Below, piece by piece: positions 58,998 to 64,000 of a stretch of DNA of 64,000 nucleotides. The DNA is from Oribacterium sp. KHPX15. Lineage in GTDB: Bacteria > Bacillota > Clostridia > Lachnospirales > Lachnospiraceae. The notes below the pieces were generated by a model that saw only the letters and a list, made by a program, of their open reading frames with translations, ran no database searches and was not told the DNA's origin. A program made the translations under genes and the position numbers. How positions within the stretch are numbered: position 1 is the first letter of the stretch; each line of letters opens with the position of its first letter. The DNA lies in the NCBI RefSeq assembly GCF_900107835.1, contig NZ_FNRG01000008.1:14635-78634 (forward strand). The letters are read 5' to 3'.

Positions 58998-61900
58998 ATG
59001 GCTTTTACACATTTGCATGTACATACATCCTACAGTCTTTTGGACGGGGCGGGACGGATTCCGGAGATGATAGCCCGCTGCAAGGAGCTGGGGATGGATT
59101 CCATGGCCATCACTGACCATGGCGTTATGTACGGAGTCATAGACTTTTATAAAGAAGCAAAAAATCAGGGCATTAAGCCTATACTTGGCTGTGAGATATA
59201 TCTGACTCCCGGTTCAAGATTTGACAGAGAAGTCGGGAAGGGTGACGACAGATATTATCATTTGGTGCTTCTTGCGGAAAATGACCTTGGTTACTCAAAT
59301 CTCATGAAGATCGTGTCCCGTGGATTCACAGACGGCTACTACTATAAGCCGAGAGTGGATTTTGAGACCCTTGAGGAATTTCACGAAGGAATCATTGCCC
59401 TTTCAGCCTGTCTTGCGGGAGAGGTTTCAAAAAATCTCTCCAGGGATCTTTATGATGAAGCAAAGGCTGCGGCACTTCATTATGTAGAAATTTTCGGCCA
59501 TAACAACTTTTTCCTGGAGCTTCAGGATCACGGCTATCCCGAGCAAAAAAAGGTTAATGCAGGAATCCTCCGTCTTCATGAAGAAACCGGCATACCTCTG
59601 GTTGCCACCAATGATATACATTATACCTATAAGTCCGACGCTGAAGCTCACGATATCCTTCTGTGCCTCCAGACCGGCAAGAAAGTGTCCGATGAAGACA
59701 GAATGAGATATCCCGGCGGACAGTTCTATATAAAGTCGGAAGAGGAGATGCAGACGCTTTTCCCTTATGCAAAGGAGGCCCTTGAGAACACCCATAAAAT
59801 TGCCGAAAGGTGTAATGTTGAGATCGAGTTCGGACATTATCACCTGCCTAAATATGAAGTTCCTGAGGGCTATACCGCCGAAAGCTATCTTACAGAGCTT
59901 TGTGAACAGGGCATGAAGGAGCGCTACGGGGAGGAAGCTTCCAAATATGAGGACAGACTCAGATACGAGCTTGACACCATAAGCTCCATGGGCTTTGTTG
60001 ACTACTTCCTTATCGTCTGGGATTACATCCATTATGCCAAAACCCACGACATTTCCGTAGGTCCCGGAAGAGGTTCGGCTGCCGGCTCCATCGTTGCCTA
60101 CGCCATAGGCATTACCGACATCGACCCCATGAGATACAATCTCATATTTGAGCGTTTCCTTAATCCGGAACGTGTAACCATGCCCGATGTTGACGTGGAC
60201 TTCGAGTACGAAAGAAGACAGGATGTCATAGATTATGTAACAGAGAAATATGGCAAGGACAGCGTTTCCCAGATCGTAACCTTCGGTACCCTTGCGGCCA
60301 GAGGCGTTATCCGCGACGTGGGACGTGTTCTTGATGTGCCTTACGCAAAGTGCGACCTTATCGCGAAGCTGGTACCTAACGAGCTTAACATTACCCTGGA
60401 CAAGGCTCTGGAAATGAACCCGGAGCTGAAGACAATGTATGAGTCTGATGAAGAGACCCATCGTATCATTTCCATGAGTAAACGTCTGGAGGGACTCCCC
60501 AGGCACAGCTCCATGCATGCGGCGGGAGTGGTTATCTCCGGGCAGCCGGTTGTGAATTACGTTCCTCTGTCAAGAGGCTCCGACGGCTCCATCACCACAC
60601 AGTTCACCATGACCACCATTGAAGAACTGGGACTTCTGAAGATGGATTTCCTGGGGCTCAGAACCCTTACGGTTATAAAGGATGCGGTCCGCTATGTTAA
60701 TGAATCCTACGGGGTAAATCTCGATATAGATAAGATCGACTACACCGATCCCAAGGTTTATAAGATGATCTCCCAGGGCAAATGCGAGGGCGTGTTCCAG
60801 CTGGAATCCACGGGCATGAAGAACTTCATGAAGGAGCTGAAGCCTAAGAACATCGAGGACATCATAGCCGGTGTGGCTCTCTACAGACCGGGCCCCATGG
60901 ATTTCATTCCAAAGTACATCAAAGGAAAAACTGACCCCGACCATATAAGCTACGACTGCCCGGAAGTTAAGCCCATACTTGAAAACACCTATGGCTGCAT
61001 CGTTTACCAGGAGCAGGTAATGCAGATCGTCCGGGATCTGGCCGGCTACTCTATGGGAAGATCCGACCTGGTTCGCCGTGCCATGAGTAAAAAGAAGACT
61101 TCCGTCATGGAAAAGGAGCGGAAGAACTTTGTATACGGAAATAAAGAGGAAAACATACCCGGCTGCATAGCAAACGGCATCAGTGAAGATATAGCAAACC
61201 GAATCTATGATGAGATGATCGACTTCGCGAAGTATGCCTTCAACAAGTCTCATGCAGCCTGCTACGCGGTTGTGGCTTACCAAACAGCCTTCCTCCGCTG
61301 CTATTATCCGGCTGAGTTTTATGCGGCTCTCATGACCTCATTTATGGACAATATGTCAAAAACCGCAGAGTACATAGATGTTGTTAAGTCCTTCGGAATC
61401 AGGATACTTCCCCCGGATGTAAACTATGCGGAGGTTGGCTTCTCAGTTAAGGACGGCGCCATAAGATACGGCCTCAGTGCCGTAAAGGGTGTGGGACGTT
61501 CCGCCGCCATGCAGATCATTACCGAGAGAAATCAGCATGGTCCATTTAAGGATTTTGAAGATTTCGTCACCAGAGCCTCGGCCAAAGGCATTAACAAAAG
61601 AGCCATCGAGTATTTTATACAGGCCGGCGGAACCGATGAATTCCCCGGAAACAGAAGACAGAAGATGATCGTGCTTCCCATGATCCTTGAAAACAAAGCC
61701 AAGGAAAAGAACAGCTCCATGGCCGGGCAGATGACTCTGGCAGATCTTCTGGGAGAGGACAGCAAGGATGCGGAGGAGTTCAGGATCACCATGCCGAAGC
61801 TTCCCGAATTTGATCTGTCAGAGATACTCCAGTTCGAGAAGGAGGCCCTGGGATTTTATCTCAGCGGACACCCACTGGATGAATTCAGAGAGGTTATGAG

Positions 61901-62480
61901 TGCCAATATCACTGCCACCAGTCTGTCATTTAACCGTGAGGCACAAACCGACCGGGAGCCTCTCAGGGACAAGCAGCAGGTCACTGTAGGAGGCATCATC
62001 ACTGATATAAAAAATAAAATAACCAGCAAACAACAGCAAATGGCATTTATAGAAATCGAAGATATGGTCGGTACTATAGATGTAGTGGTATTTCCCAATA
62101 CTTATCAGAAAAAGCGTGAGCTGATAAAGCCGGACAATAAGGTCTTCATATATGGTTCAGTAGATATTTCAGATGACGCCAATGCAAAGCTTATCGCCAA
62201 CAACATTTACACCTTTGATGAGGCACCGAAGGAGCTGTGGCTTCAGTTTGATGATAAAGACAGTTACCTGAATCTGGCTGCCAAAGTAGACCGGATTCTG
62301 GCTGAACATAAGGGTCTTGACCAGGTTTCGGTATATCTGAAAAAAGAAAAGGCCGTAAAGAAACTGAACCGGGATCAGGCTGTCAATGTGAATAATGCAC
62401 TATTAACAACACTCAGCAGCCTACTTAGTGAAAAAAATGTCAAAGTTACATATAAAGTATTGAAAAAAATACAAAATTAA
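58998..62480 (+). CDS. DNA polymerase III alpha subunit (DnaE)
   Basis: Replicative polymerase of 1160 residues. N-terminal PHP domain begins HLHVHTSYSLLDGAGRIPE. The catalytic Asp triad is in PDVDVDFEYERRQDVIDYV (~395-410, PDIDIDF-type) and GPGRGSAAGS (~360). Palm and fingers follow, then a helix-hairpin-helix (YGLSAVKGVGRSAAM) and a C-terminal OB fold (VTVGGIITDIKNKI). No proofreading exonuclease insertion, so it is DnaE, not PolC. AATAGGAG precedes the ATG. Confidence 0.96.
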   Translation: MAFTHLHVHTSYSLLDGAGRIPEMIARCKELGMDSMAITDHGVMYGVIDFYKEAKNQGIKPILGCEIYLTPGSRFDREVGKGDDRYYHLVLLAENDLGYSNLMKIVSRGFTDGYYYKPRVDFETLEEFHEGIIALSACLAGEVSKNLSRDLYDEAKAAALHYVEIFGHNNFFLELQDHGYPEQKKVNAGILRLHEETGIPLVATNDIHYTYKSDAEAHDILLCLQTGKKVSDEDRMRYPGGQFYIKSEEEMQTLFPYAKEALENTHKIAERCNVEIEFGHYHLPKYEVPEGYTAESYLTELCEQGMKERYGEEASKYEDRLRYELDTISSMGFVDYFLIVWDYIHYAKTHDISVGPGRGSAAGSIVAYAIGITDIDPMRYNLIFERFLNPERVTMPDVDVDFEYERRQDVIDYVTEKYGKDSVSQIVTFGTLAARGVIRDVGRVLDVPYAKCDLIAKLVPNELNITLDKALEMNPELKTMYESDEETHRIISMSKRLEGLPRHSSMHAAGVVISGQPVVNYVPLSRGSDGSITTQFTMTTIEELGLLKMDFLGLRTLTVIKDAVRYVNESYGVNLDIDKIDYTDPKVYKMISQGKCEGVFQLESTGMKNFMKELKPKNIEDIIAGVALYRPGPMDFIPKYIKGKTDPDHISYDCPEVKPILENTYGCIVYQEQVMQIVRDLAGYSMGRSDLVRRAMSKKKTSVMEKERKNFVYGNKEENIPGCIANGISEDIANRIYDEMIDFAKYAFNKSHAACYAVVAYQTAFLRCYYPAEFYAALMTSFMDNMSKTAEYIDVVKSFGIRILPPDVNYAEVGFSVKDGAIRYGLSAVKGVGRSAAMQIITERNQHGPFKDFEDFVTRASAKGINKRAIEYFIQAGGTDEFPGNRRQKMIVLPMILENKAKEKNSSMAGQMTLADLLGEDSKDAEEFRITMPKLPEFDLSEILQFEKEALGFYLSGHPLDEFREVMSANITATSLSFNREAQTDREPLRDKQQVTVGGIITDIKNKITSKQQQMAFIEIEDMVGTIDVVVFPNTYQKKRELIKPDNKVFIYGSVDISDDANAKLIANNIYTFDEAPKELWLQFDDKDSYLNLAAKVDRILAEHKGLDQVSVYLKKEKAVKKLNRDQAVNVNNALLTTLSSLLSEKNVKVTYKVLKKIQN

Positions 62481-62607
62481 ACTAATATATAGTCTCAGTT
62501 TAGAGTATTTAATTTAAATAAATAGTTGTTTGGATACGTTCTGTTTTAAGTCTGTAACAGATTTCAGGCTGATCCAGATGAATCTTGTCAAATACGGAGG
62601 AACTACT

Positions 62608-63585
62608 ATGGCTGCTAAAGCTGTGAAAACAATTGGAGTTTTGACATCAGGAGGCGATGCACCGGGCATGAATGCCTGTGTAAGATCCGTTGTAAGAACC
62701 GCTATTCATGAAGGTCTCAAGGTAAAGGGAATTATGAGAGGTTATGCGGGACTTCTTCAGGAAGAAATCGTGGATATGGATACCACATCCGTTTCCGATA
62801 CCATCAGCCGTGGCGGAACTATTCTTTATACAGCAAGATGCCAGGAGTTCACAACACCTGAAGGTCAGCAGCGTGGTGCAGAGGTCTGCAGAAAACACGG
62901 AATCGACGGAATCGTAGTAATCGGTGGAGACGGATCATTCAGAGGTGCCGGAAAGCTTTCAGCTCTCGGCATTAACACCATAGGCTGCCCCGGAACCATC
63001 GACCTTGATATCGCTTGTACAGATTATACCATCGGTTTTGATACAGCCATCAATACAGCAATGGAAGCTATCGATAAGCTCAGAGATACATCTACTTCCC
63101 ATGAGCGTTGTTCTATCATCGAGGTTATGGGTAGAAGAGCCGGATATATCGCTATGTGGTGCGGTGTGGCAAACGGTGCAGAGGAGATCCTTATTCCTGA
63201 GCGTTACGATGGAGATGAGCAGGCGATCATCAATCGTATCATCGAGGCTCGTAAGAGAGGCAAGAAGCACTATATCATCATCAATGCCGAGGGTATCGGA
63301 CACAGCACATCCATGGCTAAACGTATCGAGGCTGCTACAGGAATCGAGACCAGAGCAACCATCCTCGGACATATCCAGCGTGGTGGTTCACCGACCTGTA
63401 AGGATCGTTACTATGCATCCATGATGGGCGCAAGAGCAGCAGAGCTCCTTCGCGACGGTAAGTCAAACAGAGTCGTTGCCTATAAGCACGGCGAGTTCGT
63501 GGATTTCGATATCCAGGAAGCACTTCAGATGAAGAAGGACATCCCTGAGGATCAGTACAGGATTGCAAGTCTTCTCGTTAGATAA
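62608..63585 (+). CDS. ATP-dependent 6-phosphofructokinase
   Basis: Glycolytic enzyme of 325 residues. GVLTSGGDAPGMNACVR at the start binds ATP; GGDGSFRGA identifies the ATP-using type; IEVMGRRAGY and GHIQRGGSPTCKDR bind fructose 6-phosphate. The catalytic loop reads PGTIDLDIACTDYTIG, with Leu where most PFKs have Asn (TIDND); both catalytic Asp remain. ATG 62608 with GGAGGAACTACT upstream is preferred over an earlier in-frame ATG at 62530. It follows dnaE, a common arrangement here. Confidence 0.95.
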   Translation: MAAKAVKTIGVLTSGGDAPGMNACVRSVVRTAIHEGLKVKGIMRGYAGLLQEEIVDMDTTSVSDTISRGGTILYTARCQEFTTPEGQQRGAEVCRKHGIDGIVVIGGDGSFRGAGKLSALGINTIGCPGTIDLDIACTDYTIGFDTAINTAMEAIDKLRDTSTSHERCSIIEVMGRRAGYIAMWCGVANGAEEILIPERYDGDEQAIINRIIEARKRGKKHYIIINAEGIGHSTSMAKRIEAATGIETRATILGHIQRGGSPTCKDRYYASMMGARAAELLRDGKSNRVVAYKHGEFVDFDIQEALQMKKDIPEDQYRIASLLVR

Positions 63586-63592
63586 TAATTTC

Positions 63593-63631
63593 AAAGATGT
63601 GGTTTCACTTATGAAGCCACATCTTTTTTTG
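63593..63631 (+). terminator. Intrinsic terminator after pfkA
   Basis: AAAGATGTGGTTTC / GAAGCCACATCTTT followed by TTTTT. Confidence 0.9.
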
Positions 63632-63644
63632 ACCTTCAGAGTGC

Positions 63645-63685
63645 TTGCACACATCCTGTACTTGTGTTATCATGCGTGCACGCAT
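63645..63685 (+). promoter_or_regulatory. Promoter with an overlapping perfect palindrome
   Basis: TTGCAC, 17-bp spacer, TATCAT (63645-63673) followed without gap by ATGCGTGCACGCAT (63672-63685), a perfect 14-bp palindrome at the transcription start, as expected for a repressor operator. Confidence 0.55.
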
Positions 63686-63722
63686 TAAAAGTAGATTACA
63701 TCTTATAATGAAAGGGTAAACT

Positions 63723-64000
63723 ATGGCAGATATAAAAAATAACGAAAACCTCGAGGGCAGCAACATCGTCCTTTGTGCGGCTAATGCCTATAATCAGAAG
63801 TTCTTTTTGAATCCGGATTACAACAATCTTCCGGAGGATGTAAAGAAGGAGCTAAAGATAATTTCAGTAGGTTATACAGAAGAGATAGGCGGCATCTTCC
63901 TGATGGAGTTTAACAGGGATGACAAGCTGGTTCTTAAATCCATGCATGAAGACGGTGACAGCCTTTTTGATGAAGATAATTCAAGAAAGAAGATAGACGA
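63723..64000 (+). CDS. DUF6145-like protein, 3' end outside the window
   Basis: The N-terminal ~92 residues of an open frame running off the window, starting MADIKNNENLEGSNIVLCAA and continuing NAYNQKFFLNPDYNNLPEDV, YTEEIGGIFLMEF. This resembles a small uncharacterised family (DUF6145) common in Lachnospiraceae after pfkA-type loci. No signal peptide or membrane segment. AAAGGGT lies upstream, and the promoter with the palindrome drives it. The function is unknown. Confidence 0.7.
   Translation, partial: MADIKNNENLEGSNIVLCAANAYNQKFFLNPDYNNLPEDVKKELKIISVGYTEEIGGIFLMEFNRDDKLVLKSMHEDGDSLFDEDNSRKKID

Noticed and set aside
59427-60518. 363-residue minus-strand frame opposite dnaE
   Set aside because: Antisense shadow of the catalytic region of DnaE.

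Overview
The window looks like chromosomal DNA of a Lachnospiraceae-type Firmicute (Clostridia), most like the rumen/gut Butyrivibrio-Pseudobutyrivibrio-Roseburia group. Reasons: moderate-to-low GC, strong GGAGG ribosome sites, a T-box leader on pheST, a hisZ-dependent short HisG, and the Gram-positive block hprK-murB-rapZ-whiA-HPr/Crh followed by dnaE and pfkA. This is inference from gene content and order; no rRNA is present to confirm it.

Layout. 1-0.9 kb: a 54-bp tandem array. 0.9-6.3 kb: a membrane diguanylate cyclase, two secreted Trp/Gly-repeat (cell-wall-binding-like) proteins, a stand-alone CheC/FliY-type protein and an unknown 170-aa protein. 6.7-22.1 kb: a type IV pilus-like assembly locus (prepilin peptidase, PilM, PilN, PilO, PilX-like protein, two small prepilins, a truncated prepilin copy) ending in a 2543-aa prepilin with about 27 GLUG-type repeats in three modules. 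22.2-25.3 kb: accessory DNA with broken tandem copies of an Rpn-type nuclease/transposase C-terminus flanked by ~105-bp direct repeats, then a BrnT/BrnA-like toxin-antitoxin pair. 25.3-28.7 kb: a sugar-binding lipoprotein overlapping tail-to-tail with a membrane sensor diguanylate cyclase, and a small unknown protein. 28.8-39.4 kb: histidine biosynthesis (hisC-B-Z-G-D-H-A-F-I, then a PHP histidinol-phosphatase) with a NUDIX hydrolase and a spermidine-synthase-like methyltransferase. 39.8-45.5 kb: a MATE exporter and T-box-controlled pheST. 45.5-49.4 kb (minus): a FIST-domain hybrid histidine kinase with its response regulator. 49.5-54.2 kb (minus): smpB, rnr, secG, murI. 54.6-64 kb: hprK, murB, rapZ, a shortened whiA, an HPr-like protein without the PTS histidine, dnaE, pfkA and the start of a DUF6145-like gene.

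The least ordinary content is (i) the giant modular GLUG prepilin at the end of a pilus operon; (ii) a dispersed repeat family with a fixed 53-54-bp period and TGACT...AGTCA ends, present as three separate arrays whose sequences otherwise differ; (iii) two ~155-bp hairpin elements that keep the same loop motifs and orientation relative to transcription while their stem sequences have changed on both sides, as expected of a conserved RNA structure; and (iv) several families of small dispersed palindromes. Signalling is prominent (two GGDEF proteins, a FIST kinase, a CheC-like protein). All family assignments come from reading motifs; no database search was possible.
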